A stretch of DNA of 61,057 nucleotides from an uncultured Ruminococcus sp. (GTDB lineage: Bacteria; Bacillota; Clostridia; Oscillospirales; Acutalibacteraceae), in NCBI GenBank assembly GCA_902762375.1, contig CACWNY010000050.1, positions 20,201-81,257 on the forward strand, given 5' to 3'. Every line of letters starts with the position of its first letter. The first letter of the stretch is position 1. Shown here piece by piece: positions 1-8,545 of the stretch. Position numbers and translations under genes: made by a program. The notes beneath the pieces are model-generated. The model saw nothing but the letters and a program-made list of their open reading frames with translations. It searched no databases and had not been told where the DNA came from.

Positions 1-2
1 CC

Positions 3-122
3 ATAGCCTTAGAAACTGATGCCCGTAAAATGAAATCCTTTGCAAGGTTGGGCGGATTAAAGGAAGCTCCCGCCTCTATAGGCGGTGAGTACTTCACTAA
101 AGACTTGCTTTCAGTATGCTGA
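3..122 (+). CDS. 3' end of an unidentified open frame entering from the left edge
   Basis: An open + frame runs from the window edge to a TGA at 120-122 and encodes about 39 residues ending in DLLSVC. It overlaps the 3' end of the convergent alcohol dehydrogenase gene by 26 bases. I do not recognise the peptide. It may be the tail of a real gene or a chance frame. Confidence 0.25.
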   Translation: MALETDARKMKSFARLGGLKEAPASIGGEYFTKDLLSVC

Positions 123-1263
123 CCACTTCATCACGGTTAAGCACCTTATAACCGCCCTGTAAAATAATTGTAGCGTCTGCAATACCCTCTATCATATCTT
201 CTGTTGCACCGAGTTCACGCAAATTCATAGCAAGACCTAAAGTTTTCATCCAGTTTTCCATTCTGGAAAGACCTTCACTGGCGATTTCCTCATCTGACTT
301 TCCAGTGGTATCGACATTCCAGACTTCTTTGGCAAATCTGACAAATTTTGGCAGTCCATAAGGACAGATGAATTTATAGTACGGCAACGATACCGCAGAA
401 AGTGTCATACCGTGAGTAGCGTCCGTGTAAGCCCCTGTTGCCTGACCTAACATATGCACCATCCAGTCGGTCGTCTTACCACGAGAAATCAGTGTATTCA
501 ACGCCCATGTTGCCGTCCACATGATATTCGAACGAGCCTCATAGTTTTCAGGATTTTCAATAGCCGTCAGCGAACTCTTTATGACAGACTTCATCAGAGC
601 CTCTGCAAGATAATCACTGGTATTGTCGTCATCGCCCGAAAAATACTGTTCGCAGATGTGATTGAAAATATCATAGATACCTGCAACCATCTGTCTTTTA
701 GGGAGAGAGAAAGTAAATTCAGGGTTCAGAATGGAAAATTTCGGCATGACATCATCACCGAACACATGACCGATTTTCAGTTTTGCCTGATGGTTGGTGA
801 TAACAGAACCGCCGTTCATTTCCGAACCCGTACCTGCCATAGTGAGTATACAGCCGACAGGAACAATTTCGCAGTCAGGATTTTCAAAGCGGACATAATA
901 CTTTTCCCAAGCGTCTTCATCGCAGTTCACCGAAACCGATACCGCTTTGGCATAGTCGCAACACGAACCACCACCGACAGCTAATAACAAATCCGTCTTA
1001 TTTTCTCTGGCAATCCTTACACCGTCACGCAACTTTTCCACCGTAGGATTGGGCATAACACCACCGTCATCAATGACATTTTTACCATTCTGTTTCAGAA
1101 TTTCCACTACTTTGTCATAAATGCCGTTTTTCTTAATTGAACCGCCACCGTAAATGAGCTGTACATTTTTGCCGTATTTAGGAAGTTCATCGTTAAGGTA
1201 GTCGAGGGCATTTTTACCGAAGTATAGTTTTGTAGGGTTATGATAGCTGAAATTACCGAGCAT
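97..1263 (-). CDS. Iron-containing alcohol dehydrogenase (BdhA/YqhD type)
   Basis: NAD(P)H-dependent group III alcohol/aldehyde dehydrogenase, a soluble enzyme likely reducing short-chain aldehydes during fermentation. The 388-residue protein has the NxTKLYFGK-like N terminus of the family, a GGGS dinucleotide-binding turn, the MAGTGSE motif, and the iron ligands expected in DIFNHICEQ and the later VHMLGQ...DATHG segment. Length is normal. An upstream in-frame GTG at 1272 would add three residues, but homologues begin near the ATG at 1263, so I chose that. A strong promoter lies at 1305-1333. It is monocistronic. Its substrate cannot be told from sequence. Confidence 0.9.
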   Translation of the reverse strand: MLGNFSYHNPTKLYFGKNALDYLNDELPKYGKNVQLIYGGGSIKKNGIYDKVVEILKQNGKNVIDDGGVMPNPTVEKLRDGVRIARENKTDLLLAVGGGSCCDYAKAVSVSVNCDEDAWEKYYVRFENPDCEIVPVGCILTMAGTGSEMNGGSVITNHQAKLKIGHVFGDDVMPKFSILNPEFTFSLPKRQMVAGIYDIFNHICEQYFSGDDDNTSDYLAEALMKSVIKSSLTAIENPENYEARSNIMWTATWALNTLISRGKTTDWMVHMLGQATGAYTDATHGMTLSAVSLPYYKFICPYGLPKFVRFAKEVWNVDTTGKSDEEIASEGLSRMENWMKTLGLAMNLRELGATEDMIEGIADATIILQGGYKVLNRDEVVSILKASL

Positions 1264-1304
1264 ATAATTCACACCGTCTTTCTTTGAAATTTATTGACAT
1301 TCCT

Positions 1305-1333
1305 ATTATACAAAAATTGAAAGTAAAGGTCAA
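1305..1333 (-). promoter_or_regulatory. Promoter of the alcohol dehydrogenase gene
   Basis: On the minus strand TTGACC (1328-1333) and TATAAT (1305-1310) are 17 bases apart, about 40 bases upstream of the start codon. This is a near-consensus sigma-A promoter. Confidence 0.8.
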
Positions 1334-1352
1334 TATTTTGTAGACAGAATAA

Positions 1353-1582
1353 GGAAAAATTTTCCATCTGTGCGGTTGGAATAATTTTCTCATCGTATAG
1401 CTGTGACAATTAAAAGTTTTGTCCACTTTTTCAAAAGTGGTGGGGTCAAGGGGCAAAGCCCCTTGTGGGATTTTTAAGGGCGCCTTAAACTCATCAAAAT
1501 TCAAACAAAATTTGCGTAAGCAAATTTTGATAATTCCGAAAAAATGATTTGATTTTCAACCACACAGTTGGAAATTTTTTCC
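1353..1582 (+). repeat. Hairpin repeat, forward, the most complete copy
   Basis: Core with H1-H4 at 1396-1530. The ends form imperfect inverted repeats of about 29 bases: the left end has GGAAAAATTTTCC then CTGTGCGGTTGGAA, and the right end read in reverse has GGAAAAAATTTCC then CTGTGTGGTTGAAA. No protein is encoded. This copy best supports a MITE-like non-autonomous element. H3 is damaged here (AAGGGCGCCTTAA). Confidence 0.85.
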
Positions 1583-1692
1583 AAAATAGAATTTGTGCTT
1601 TTTGACAAAATGCACTTATTTGACAAAATAACCAAAATATCAAAATAGTTATTGTAAAAATATTAGAATATCAAAAATGTCGACATTTAGGG

Positions 1693-1720
1693 TTGACATT
1701 TTCAATATTAGTGTTATAAT
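1693..1720 (+). promoter_or_regulatory. Orphan promoter of candidate small RNA
   Basis: TTGACA (1693-1698), 16-base spacer, TATAAT (1715-1720), with an extended -10 TG at 1712-1713. No gene lies downstream on this strand before a perfect terminator at 1795-1837. Confidence 0.75.
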
Positions 1721-1726
1721 GTTAGA

Positions 1727-1837
1727 CAATTCAAAGGGAATTGATTAAAATTCAAAGTATATACTGCTTATACCTTTTTTCATATATACCTTCCAAAGCG
1801 AAAACACCTGGTTTCAACAGGTGTTTTCGCTTTTTTT
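1727..1837 (+). ncRNA. Candidate small RNA, about 110 nt
   Basis: Predicted from a consensus promoter and a strong terminator with only about 70 bases of unstructured, coding-free sequence between them. The segment at 1768-1794 contains CTTTTTTCATA followed by CCTT, complementary to a Shine-Dalgarno plus ATG-AAA-AAA start. The opposite strand contains a 12-codon frame with an SD, so an antisense to a tiny peptide is the alternative. Transcription is inferred; the family is not known to me. Confidence 0.5.
1795..1837 (+). terminator. Intrinsic terminator of the candidate small RNA
   Basis: A 16-bp perfect stem (AAAGCGAAAACACCTG with its complement at 1818-1833), a 7-base loop and a run of seven T. 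Confidence 0.85.
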
Positions 1838-1870
1838 GGTTTAGCTCTATTTAATAGGATACGATGAAAT

Positions 1871-2014
1871 GTCAAAATTTGCTTACGCAAATTTTGTTCG
1901 GATTTTGGGGAGTTAAAGGGCTGCCGCCCTTTAAAATCCTGCTAAGGGGCTGCCGCCCCTTAACCCCGCCCACTTTTTTGAAAAAAAGTGGACAAAAAAC
2001 TTTTATTTTCGAGT
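1871..2014 (-). repeat. Hairpin repeat, reverse
   Basis: H4-H3-H2-H1 order on the + strand, immediately downstream of murE. H2 and H3 have the CTGCCG loop variant. It is followed by a fragment with CATTCCGAACGAAG (2021-2050) that recurs in reverse at 49484-49525. Confidence 0.85.
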
Positions 2015-2050
2015 GCTTTTTCGTGTCATTCCGAACGAAGTGAGGAATCT

Positions 2051-2069
2051 AATTACGAATTACGCATTA
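2051..2069. repeat. Short AATTACGAATTACGCATT repeat unit
   Basis: One unit of a second dispersed repeat (14-base period AATGCGTAATTCGT on the other strand). It supplies the murE stop codon. Longer copies are at 15238-15270, 23359-23391 and 49451-49482. Confidence 0.7.
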
Positions 2070-3519
2070 TATCAAGGATTTCGGCGATGACAACTCTTTC
2101 ATCGAGGGGATATTTGACATGGTTAATTTCCTGATAATCTTCATGACCTTTGCCAGCAAGAACAATGATATCGCCTTTCTGACCGTTGCGGATAACCCAT
2201 TCGATAGCTTTTCGTCTGTCGGGAATGGTAATATATTCACCGTTTGTTTTGTGCATACCGACAAGGATATCATCAATAATGGCGAGAGGGTCTTCTTCTC
2301 TGGGGTTGTCGGAGGTGATAACGGTGAGGTCAGCGAGTTTGCCCGAAACTTCCCCCATACTGAAGCGTCTGTCTTTGGAACGGTTTCCGCCACAGCCGAA
2401 CAGACAAACCAATCGTTGAGGATTATAGGCTCTCAGTGTAGTCAGCAGACTTTCCAGAGCCATAGCGTTATGGGCATAGTCAATCATCAAGGTAAAATCG
2501 TCCGAAACCTTTACCATTTCAATTCTGCCCTTGACTTTGGCATATTTGAGAGCTTTCAGGATAGTTTCCTTGTCGATGTTGAAATAATGACAGATAGCGA
2601 TTGCGGTGAGGGAATTATAGACGCTGAATTTTCCAGGCAGGTCAATTTCGACCGACATTTCTGTTTTGCCGTCAACATCGTATTTTACGCCGAGAACACC
2701 TTTCTGGGTGAACAGTTGCATATTTTTAGCGTGAAAATCAGCTTTTTCCGAGAAACCGTAAGTAGAGATATCACAAGTAGCTTGTTGGATAATATAGTCA
2801 GCGTGTTTGTCGTCAATATTGACAATCCCGTGTCGGCACTGACGAAACAGCAGACTTTTGCAATACAGATAGTCATCAAAATCCTTATGTTCAGTAGGGG
2901 AGATGTGGTCAGGTTCGATGTTGGTAAAAATGCCGATTTCGAACAGAATACCAGCGGTTCGGTCAAGCATAAGCCCCTGAGAGGAAACTTCCATCACTAC
3001 ACAGTCACAACCGCAGTCTGCCATTTCACGCAGATATTGCTGAAGCATATAGGATTCAGGTGTGGTGTGGCTTGCCTTGATGATTTTATCGCCGATAATG
3101 ATTTCGATAGTACCGATAAGACCGCACTTATGTCCTGCATTTTCCAGAATGGATTTGACAAGATAGGTGGTGGTAGTTTTGCCTTTAGTTCCTGTGATAC
3201 CGATAACCTTGAGTTCATTTGCGGGGTTGCCGAAATATTCTGCCGAAATACACGCCATCGCATAACGGCTGTTTTCGACTTTGATGACGGTGATATTTTC
3301 AGGAACAGACACATCATCTTCCACAACAAGAGCAGTTGCTCCTTTTTCAATCGCCATAGGAATAAAGCGGTGACCGTCCGAAACCGCTCCTTTGATACAG
3401 ATGAAAAGTGAACCTGCAGTAACTTTTCTGGAGTCGTAAATAACGGAAGAGATTTCTGTATCTGTATTACCCTGTACACAAGTATAAGTGATTTTTTGCA
3501 ACAATTTGTCAAGTTTCAT
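2053..3519 (-). CDS. murE: UDP-MurNAc-tripeptide ligase MurE (meso-DAP adding)
   Basis: Cytoplasmic ATP-dependent ligase adding the third residue of the peptidoglycan stem. The 488-residue protein has the three Mur domains: an N-terminal UDP-binding domain (about 1-95), a central ATPase domain with the P-loop GITGTKGKTTT (107-117), and a C-terminal domain carrying SDNPREEDP. The DNPR signature indicates meso-diaminopimelate rather than lysine as substrate. Start ATG follows AAAGGAG, and a consensus promoter is at 3552-3580. The last residues (MRNS and stop) lie in a dispersed AATGCGTAATTCG repeat. Confidence 0.96.
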   Translation of the reverse strand: MKLDKLLQKITYTCVQGNTDTEISSVIYDSRKVTAGSLFICIKGAVSDGHRFIPMAIEKGATALVVEDDVSVPENITVIKVENSRYAMACISAEYFGNPANELKVIGITGTKGKTTTTYLVKSILENAGHKCGLIGTIEIIIGDKIIKASHTTPESYMLQQYLREMADCGCDCVVMEVSSQGLMLDRTAGILFEIGIFTNIEPDHISPTEHKDFDDYLYCKSLLFRQCRHGIVNIDDKHADYIIQQATCDISTYGFSEKADFHAKNMQLFTQKGVLGVKYDVDGKTEMSVEIDLPGKFSVYNSLTAIAICHYFNIDKETILKALKYAKVKGRIEMVKVSDDFTLMIDYAHNAMALESLLTTLRAYNPQRLVCLFGCGGNRSKDRRFSMGEVSGKLADLTVITSDNPREEDPLAIIDDILVGMHKTNGEYITIPDRRKAIEWVIRNGQKGDIIVLAGKGHEDYQEINHVKYPLDERVVIAEILDIMRNS

Positions 3520-3551
3520 AGAATAGCACTCCTTTACAAATCTACCAGTTT

Positions 3552-3580
3552 AATTTACAACATTGTATGAGGAATGTCAA
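3552..3580 (-). promoter_or_regulatory. murE promoter
   Basis: Minus-strand TTGACA (3575-3580), 17-base spacer, TAAATT (3552-3557), about 30 bases before the start codon. Confidence 0.75.
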
Positions 3581-3639
3581 TGGAAAAGTCATATTTTTCA
3601 GGCAATGTCATTAACTTAAAAGTGTTATGCCAAATGAAT

Positions 3640-3855
3640 TGAAAAGTTTTCTAATTGTATGGTTGGAATGATATTCTCATTGTATAGCTATGACAATTAA
3701 AAGTTTTTGTCCACTTTTTGGGGAAAGTGGTGGGGTTCAGGGGCAAAGCCCCTGATGGGATTTTTAAGGGCGAAGCCCTTAAACTCCTCAAAATCCAAAC
3801 AAAATTTGCGTAAGCAAATTTTGTTATTAATTACCTGATTTTCAACACTTGTTAT
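3640..3855 (+). repeat. Hairpin repeat, forward, with degenerate ends
   Basis: Core 3683-3823 with H1 (altered loop GGGG), H2 as CAGGGGCAAAGCCCCTG, H3 and H4. Left flank GAAAAGTTTTC...GGTTGGAA and right flank CTGATTTTCAACA match the terminal repeats of the 1353-1582 copy. Confidence 0.8.
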
Positions 3856-4188
3856 TCTGTTATTTTTTAAATGGACAACATTGATTTTATGGGATAATAT
3901 GACAAAAAATTGAGGAGAACTATAGAGAGAATTTGGAGAATATTTTTTGAAGAAAAGCAGTTTTTTCAGGGGAAATCCGTGAAAATTTATATAATCAGAC
4001 AAAATCAAAAAGTATATTTAGTCGATTTCCACAAAAGAGATATTAGCGAAATTTAACTATTTCTCCATTTATTTTTTCAGGAAATTGTGCATAAAGTAAA
4101 ATCGAAAAGAAAGTGTTGTTAAAAATGCACAAAAAATATATGTAAAATTTATTTATGTAACTAAAATAACTAAAATAACTAAAATATA
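3856..4188. other. AT-rich intergenic stretch, no gene seen
   Basis: I see no convincing frame with a ribosome-binding site here. It contains a 9-base unit (TAACTAAAA) repeated three times at 4158-4184, just upstream of the putative transporter promoter; this could be regulatory, or simple slippage. Confidence 0.5.
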
Positions 4189-4217
4189 TTGCAATTATTC
4201 ATTGTATATGATATCAT
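4189..4217 (+). promoter_or_regulatory. Putative promoter of the maltodextrin importer operon
   Basis: TTGCAA (4189-4194), 17-base spacer, TATCAT (4212-4217) with an upstream TG. A TGATATCA palindrome overlaps the -10 and could be an operator. Leader about 105 nt. Confidence 0.5.
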
Positions 4218-4330
4218 AAGGTCAAGTAGTTATGACGACTATAGGAACTGTCTGATTACGAAATTAGTGCAGTTTGAATGATTAACTGTCTAAGCATTAC
4301 AATTCAAATTTTAAGAAAGAAGGAAAAAAA

Positions 4331-5689
4331 ATGTTTGGTAAAACAAAGAGAGTAGCCGGAATCCTTTTGGCATCATGTATGATTGCAACGGCATTTGCAG
4401 GTTGTGGTGGAGATGGCGGAAGTACTACCACAAGCAGTAGTGGTGGCGGAGATGCTACCAGCAGTGGAGGTACCACAGATAATACAGCAACAGCCGTAAG
4501 TGTAGACGATATGCTCAAGGACGCAGATTTGGCACTCGACACGGAAGGTAAGGACACAGAAGTTAAACTGAAAGTATGGGCTCCCGCAGACGCATTGAAA
4601 GTATTCCAGGCACAGTGTGACGAATTTGTCAAGAGTTTCCCTGACAGAAAGATTAAGATTGAAGTCGTTGCACAGGGTGAATCCGACGCAGCAGCCAATG
4701 TTATGAACGACCCCGAAGCAGCAGCCGATGTATTTGCTTTTGCATCTGACCAGGCGTCCAACCTTTATCCCAACGCTTTTGTTATGCCTGTAAGAGAGGA
4801 CTTTGCCGCAAGTATTAAAGCAGACAATATGTCCGCAGCAGTAGATGTTGTTACTCATGACGGCAATATCGTAGCATTCCCTGAAACAGGTGACAACGGT
4901 TACTTTGTTTACTACAACAAGAGCCTTATTTCCGCAGACGAAATCAAATCTATCGAAAGTATTATGAAAGTCTGTGACGACAAAGACAAACAGTTCATCA
5001 TGAACTTAGGAAACGGTTATTATGGTTGTGTTATTCCTCTGACAGCAGGCGGTACATATGAACTTGACGCAGAGGGTTATCAGGTACTCAACTATGATAA
5101 AGATAAGGTTGTCAAGACAGCTAAGGCTTTTGCTGATGTTCTGGCAAACAACTCTCACTTCTCTTCCGCAGATACAGATAAAGTTCTTGCCTCTAACCTC
5201 AAACAGGGTAAGGCACTTGCAGGTGTATCCGGTACATGGAAGAAATCCGCTATCGAAGCAGCATTGGGTGGCAATTTTGCTTGTGCAAAACTGCCTACTA
5301 TCAAAATTGATGGCACAGACACAGATATGGTATCTATGTTCGGTTACAAGATTATCGGTGTCAACAGTAATACAAAAGCTCCTTACACCGCACAGGCACT
5401 GGCATACTATCTGACAGGCGAAAAATGTCAGACAGAAAGAATGGAACAGCTCGGCTGGGGACCTTCTATCCAGAAACTTGTTGACAGCGATACTGTTAAG
5501 AATGATGCCTGTTTGTCAGCAGTATATGCACAGCGTGAACACAGTGTACCGCAGATTGGTCTTGCAGGCTCTTTCTGGGACCCTACAGGTGCATTCGGTT
5601 CTTATGTTGTTGAGAAGAAGAACGACCTCTCAGAAGAAGGTATTGCTAAGGCTTACGACAGTATGTACAACAATATCACAGCAAAATAA
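4331..5689 (+). CDS. Sugar ABC importer solute-binding lipoprotein (maltodextrin type)
   Basis: Extracellular lipoprotein of the MalE-like (CUT1) family, 452 residues. It has a signal peptide with lipobox AFAGC (Cys about 24), a Gly/Ser/Thr-rich tether to about 55, and a periplasmic-binding-protein-type fold with VKLKVWAPADA at the start of the mature lobe. SD AAGAAGGA precedes the ATG. It is followed by two permease genes and an alpha-amylase, so starch-derived maltodextrins are the likely ligand (inference). No ATPase gene is nearby; a shared MsmX-like ATPase elsewhere would be needed. Confidence 0.9.
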   Translation: MFGKTKRVAGILLASCMIATAFAGCGGDGGSTTTSSSGGGDATSSGGTTDNTATAVSVDDMLKDADLALDTEGKDTEVKLKVWAPADALKVFQAQCDEFVKSFPDRKIKIEVVAQGESDAAANVMNDPEAAADVFAFASDQASNLYPNAFVMPVREDFAASIKADNMSAAVDVVTHDGNIVAFPETGDNGYFVYYNKSLISADEIKSIESIMKVCDDKDKQFIMNLGNGYYGCVIPLTAGGTYELDAEGYQVLNYDKDKVVKTAKAFADVLANNSHFSSADTDKVLASNLKQGKALAGVSGTWKKSAIEAALGGNFACAKLPTIKIDGTDTDMVSMFGYKIIGVNSNTKAPYTAQALAYYLTGEKCQTERMEQLGWGPSIQKLVDSDTVKNDACLSAVYAQREHSVPQIGLAGSFWDPTGAFGSYVVEKKNDLSEEGIAKAYDSMYNNITAK

Positions 5690-5705
5690 TTTGATGGGTA
5701 TTTCT

Positions 5706-5747
5706 GTTCGGGCAGTCCGTTTTGGCAACAAAAGGGACTGCCTGAAC
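5706..5747 (+). promoter_or_regulatory. Intercistronic stem-loop between binding protein and permease
   Basis: GTTCGGGCAGTCC (5706-5718) pairs with GGACTGCCTGAAC (5735-5747). No T-run follows, so it is more likely an mRNA-stabilising or processing hairpin that keeps binding-protein mRNA abundant than a full terminator. Confidence 0.6.
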
Positions 5748-5790
5748 GGTGGTAAAAATTCATTAATATATATTTAAGGGGAGTGAATTA

Positions 5791-7293
5791 ATGAACTATT
5801 TGGATTATATGCAGCTTAGTCCTATGGAGAAGTGTGCCTACAAAGTAAAGTCTTTCTTTGCGGCTATTCCCGGAGCATTGGCAAAATTCGGAACAATGCT
5901 GAAGAATTTTTTCATCGGACTGTTCAAGGGAATAGGTAATTTCTTCAAGAACTATGCCAACGATTTCAAGACAGGCGGTATTTCGACAAAATTGTCGTAT
6001 GTCATTATGGGTGCGGGCTGTTTGATGTGCGGACAGATTGTCAAAGGTCTTATCTTTTTGGCACTGGAAGTTGGCTTTATTGCTTACATGGTAGGTTTTG
6101 GTGCTCCGTATATGGCAAAATTCGGAACATTGGGAACAGTAACTTCCCATATGGAAAAAGTACCAGGAAAGCCTATGCCTGTTCGTGTAGCAGGTGATAA
6201 CTCGATGTTGATTTTGCTTTTCGGTACACTCACACTTATCATTATTGTGATATTTATTGCGGTCTATATTCTGAATATCAAAACAGCCGTAAAATGTGAG
6301 AGAATTGTAAAATCAGGTTCAAGACCGAACACACTCAAAGAAGATATTGCTACATTGCTGGACGAAAAATTCCATGTTACCCTGCTGGCAATTCCAACAT
6401 TTCTGGTAGGTTGTTTCACCATCTTACCGCTTATCTTCATGATATTGATTGCGTTCACCAACTTTGACCATGACCACCAGCCTCCCAACGCACTGTTCAC
6501 ATGGGTAGGATTTGGTAACTTCGGTAACATTTTTGTCAGCAACCCTCAGTACTCCAGAACATTCACAAAAATTCTCGGCTGGACATTTGTCTGGGCGGTA
6601 GTCGCAACATTCTCCTGTTACATTCTGGGCGTTATTGTTGCTCTGCTGATTAACACAAAAGGACTGAAAGGTAAAAGTATATTCAGAACCTGTTTTGTTC
6701 TTTCTGTTGCTGTACCGCAGTTCGTTACACTGCTTCTTATGGCACAGATGCTTTCACAAGACGGTGTTGTCAATGTATTCTTGCAAAACGCCGGGTTTAT
6801 CAAAGAACCTGTCAAATTCCTGACTGACCAGAGTAACCCTAATCTGGCAAGAATAACGATTATTATCGTTAATATCTGGATAGGTGTTCCGTACACCATT
6901 CTGAGTACGACAGGTATCTTGCTCAACATTCCTGAAGACCTGTATGAGTCAGCTCGTATTGACGGTGCTACACCTGTTGTGCAGTTTACAAAGATTACTT
7001 TACCGTACCTGATTTTCGTAACCACACCGCAGTTGATTTCTACATTTGTAGGAAACATCAACAACTTCAATGTCATTTTCCTGCTCAGTGGCGGTGGCCC
7101 TTCCAATGTACATCTGTACAAAGCAGGTGAAACAGACTTGCTTGTTACATGGCTGTATAAACTGACAATGGAAAATAATGATAACAACCTTGCTGCGGCA
7201 ATCGGTATTATCGTATTTATTATTTCAGCTACTTTGTCATTGATTACATTCAATAACTCCAAGTCAGCAAAAGATGAGGGGGCGTTCTCATGA
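5791..7293 (+). CDS. ABC importer permease, MalF-like
   Basis: Membrane permease of the CUT1 sugar importers, 500 residues. It has an extended N-terminal region (about 1-180, with membrane segments near 62-90 and 137-162) and then the transport domain with the EAA loop ESARIDGATPVVQFTKITLPYL near residue 385-410 (conserved EAA-G coupling motif). SD GGGGAGTG. The stop overlaps the next start by four bases (ATGA), indicating translational coupling. Likely partner of the adjacent MalG-like permease. Confidence 0.92.
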   Translation: MNYLDYMQLSPMEKCAYKVKSFFAAIPGALAKFGTMLKNFFIGLFKGIGNFFKNYANDFKTGGISTKLSYVIMGAGCLMCGQIVKGLIFLALEVGFIAYMVGFGAPYMAKFGTLGTVTSHMEKVPGKPMPVRVAGDNSMLILLFGTLTLIIIVIFIAVYILNIKTAVKCERIVKSGSRPNTLKEDIATLLDEKFHVTLLAIPTFLVGCFTILPLIFMILIAFTNFDHDHQPPNALFTWVGFGNFGNIFVSNPQYSRTFTKILGWTFVWAVVATFSCYILGVIVALLINTKGLKGKSIFRTCFVLSVAVPQFVTLLLMAQMLSQDGVVNVFLQNAGFIKEPVKFLTDQSNPNLARITIIIVNIWIGVPYTILSTTGILLNIPEDLYESARIDGATPVVQFTKITLPYLIFVTTPQLISTFVGNINNFNVIFLLSGGGPSNVHLYKAGETDLLVTWLYKLTMENNDNNLAAAIGIIVFIISATLSLITFNNSKSAKDEGAFS

Positions 7294-8144
7294 TAAAAAG
7301 TTACAAAACAAGACGAATGGTCGGTTTAGGTGTTGTCTATGCGATACTTACCATTTTATCCATTATCTGGGTACTGCCTTTGGTATGGATTGTCATGACA
7401 TCGTTCTCGGGCGAAGATGCAGCGTTTATTGACCATGTTATCCCGTCAAAATGGACTTTCCATAACTATGTACAACTGTTCACAGACAAAGCTATTTTTA
7501 ACTATCCCCGTGCTTTTATGAATACATTGATTATTGCGATTTTCTCTTGTATCATTTCGACACTTAGTGTTCTGATGGTTGCTTATACTTTCAGCCGTCT
7601 GAGATTCAAGGCAAGAAAAGCATATATGAATGTAGCTATGATTTTGGGAATGTTTCCCGGTTTCATGACCATGATAGCTATTTACTATATTCTGAAAACA
7701 ATCGGTTTGTCACAGAGTATTGTTGGTTTGATAGTTGTTTATTCCGCAGGTGCTTCACTTGGTTTCTTCATTTCCAAAGGTTTCTTTGATACCGTTCCGA
7801 AAGCACTTGACGAAGCCGCTACCATTGACGGTGCGACCAAAAACCAGATTTTCTGGCAGATTATTTTGCCGATGGCAAAACCCATCGTTGTATATACGGT
7901 TATTACATCATTCATCAGCCCTTGGACGGACTTCATTATGGCAAGAATGTTGTTGCGTGATGCGATTGACCAGTATACAGTTGCCCTTGTATTGTGGAAT
8001 ATGACAGATAAAGAAAAAGTTGACCAGTTCTTCTATCGTTTCTGTGCAGGTTCAGTAATTGTTGCCATTCCGATTACGGCAGTATTCCTGAAGATGCAGA
8101 AGTTCTATGTAGAGGGTATCACAGGCGGTGCTGTAAAGGGTTAA
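7290..8144 (+). CDS. ABC importer permease, MalG-like
   Basis: Second permease subunit, 284 residues, six predicted membrane spans beginning at about 12-35. The coupling motif DEAATIDGATKNQIFWQIILP (about 175-195) is a textbook EAA loop for docking the ATPase. It overlaps the upstream permease by four bases and is followed by a terminator at 8171-8204, so the importer transcript probably ends here and the amylase is separately expressed. Confidence 0.93.
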   Translation: MIKSYKTRRMVGLGVVYAILTILSIIWVLPLVWIVMTSFSGEDAAFIDHVIPSKWTFHNYVQLFTDKAIFNYPRAFMNTLIIAIFSCIISTLSVLMVAYTFSRLRFKARKAYMNVAMILGMFPGFMTMIAIYYILKTIGLSQSIVGLIVVYSAGASLGFFISKGFFDTVPKALDEAATIDGATKNQIFWQIILPMAKPIVVYTVITSFISPWTDFIMARMLLRDAIDQYTVALVLWNMTDKEKVDQFFYRFCAGSVIVAIPITAVFLKMQKFYVEGITGGAVKG

Positions 8145-8170
8145 TAGCCTTTTGCAAGTTCCTAAAAACA

Positions 8171-8204
8171 AGAGGTGAAGGCATTGTCTTCACCTCTTTA
8201 TTTA
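8171..8204 (+). terminator. Terminator of the importer operon
   Basis: AGAGGTGAAG and CTTCACCTCT form a 10-bp perfect stem with a 7-base loop followed by a T-rich tail. Confidence 0.85.
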
Positions 8205-8225
8205 TATAAAGCATTTGCAAGTCAG

Positions 8226-8445
8226 TCGGGGACTTTGTCCCCGAACCCCTATCAGGGGCGTTGCCCCTGAACCCCACGAACTTTTTAAAAAAAGTTCGAC
8301 AAAAATTTTCAAGGCTCACTTCGTTCGGATTGTCTATCCAATGTTTGGCGGTGAAACTTAAAAGTTTTTTGTCCACTTTTTTTCAAAAAAGTGGGCGGGG
8401 TTAAGGGGCGGCAGCCCCTTAGCAGGATTTTAAAGGGCGGCAGCC
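8226..8445. repeat. Hairpin repeat, head-to-head dimer
   Basis: A reverse half with TCGGGGACTTTGTCCCCGA, H2 and H1 (GTTCG stem), a linker containing CACTTCGTTCGG, then a forward half with H1 (CCAC stem), H2 and H3. H4 is absent from both halves. Confidence 0.85.
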
Positions 8446-8474
8446 AATTTTGGCAGAGAACAGAAAGGAAATTT

Positions 8475-8502
8475 TTCTGACCTGTAAATGACCTGCTATT
8501 AT
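8475..8502 (+). promoter_or_regulatory. Weak putative promoter of the alpha-amylase
   Basis: TTCTGA (8475-8480), 16-base spacer, TATTAT (8497-8502) with extended -10 TGC. Fits the terminator between the importer and this gene, but the -35 is poor. Confidence 0.35.
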
Positions 8503-8545
8503 CATGGACAGATTTTTACGGTTTATACAAGTAAGGAGGTATTTT

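Noticed and set aside
1253..1504. Frames encoding PLKIPQGALPLDPTTF-like peptides at many loci (1253, 10081, 32799, 49201, 57842 and others)
   Set aside because: They are translations of the hairpin repeat, occur in every copy, and lack ribosome-binding sites.
2119..3411. A 430-codon frame on the + strand
   Set aside because: It is the shadow of murE on the opposite strand; murE has all catalytic motifs, an SD and a promoter.
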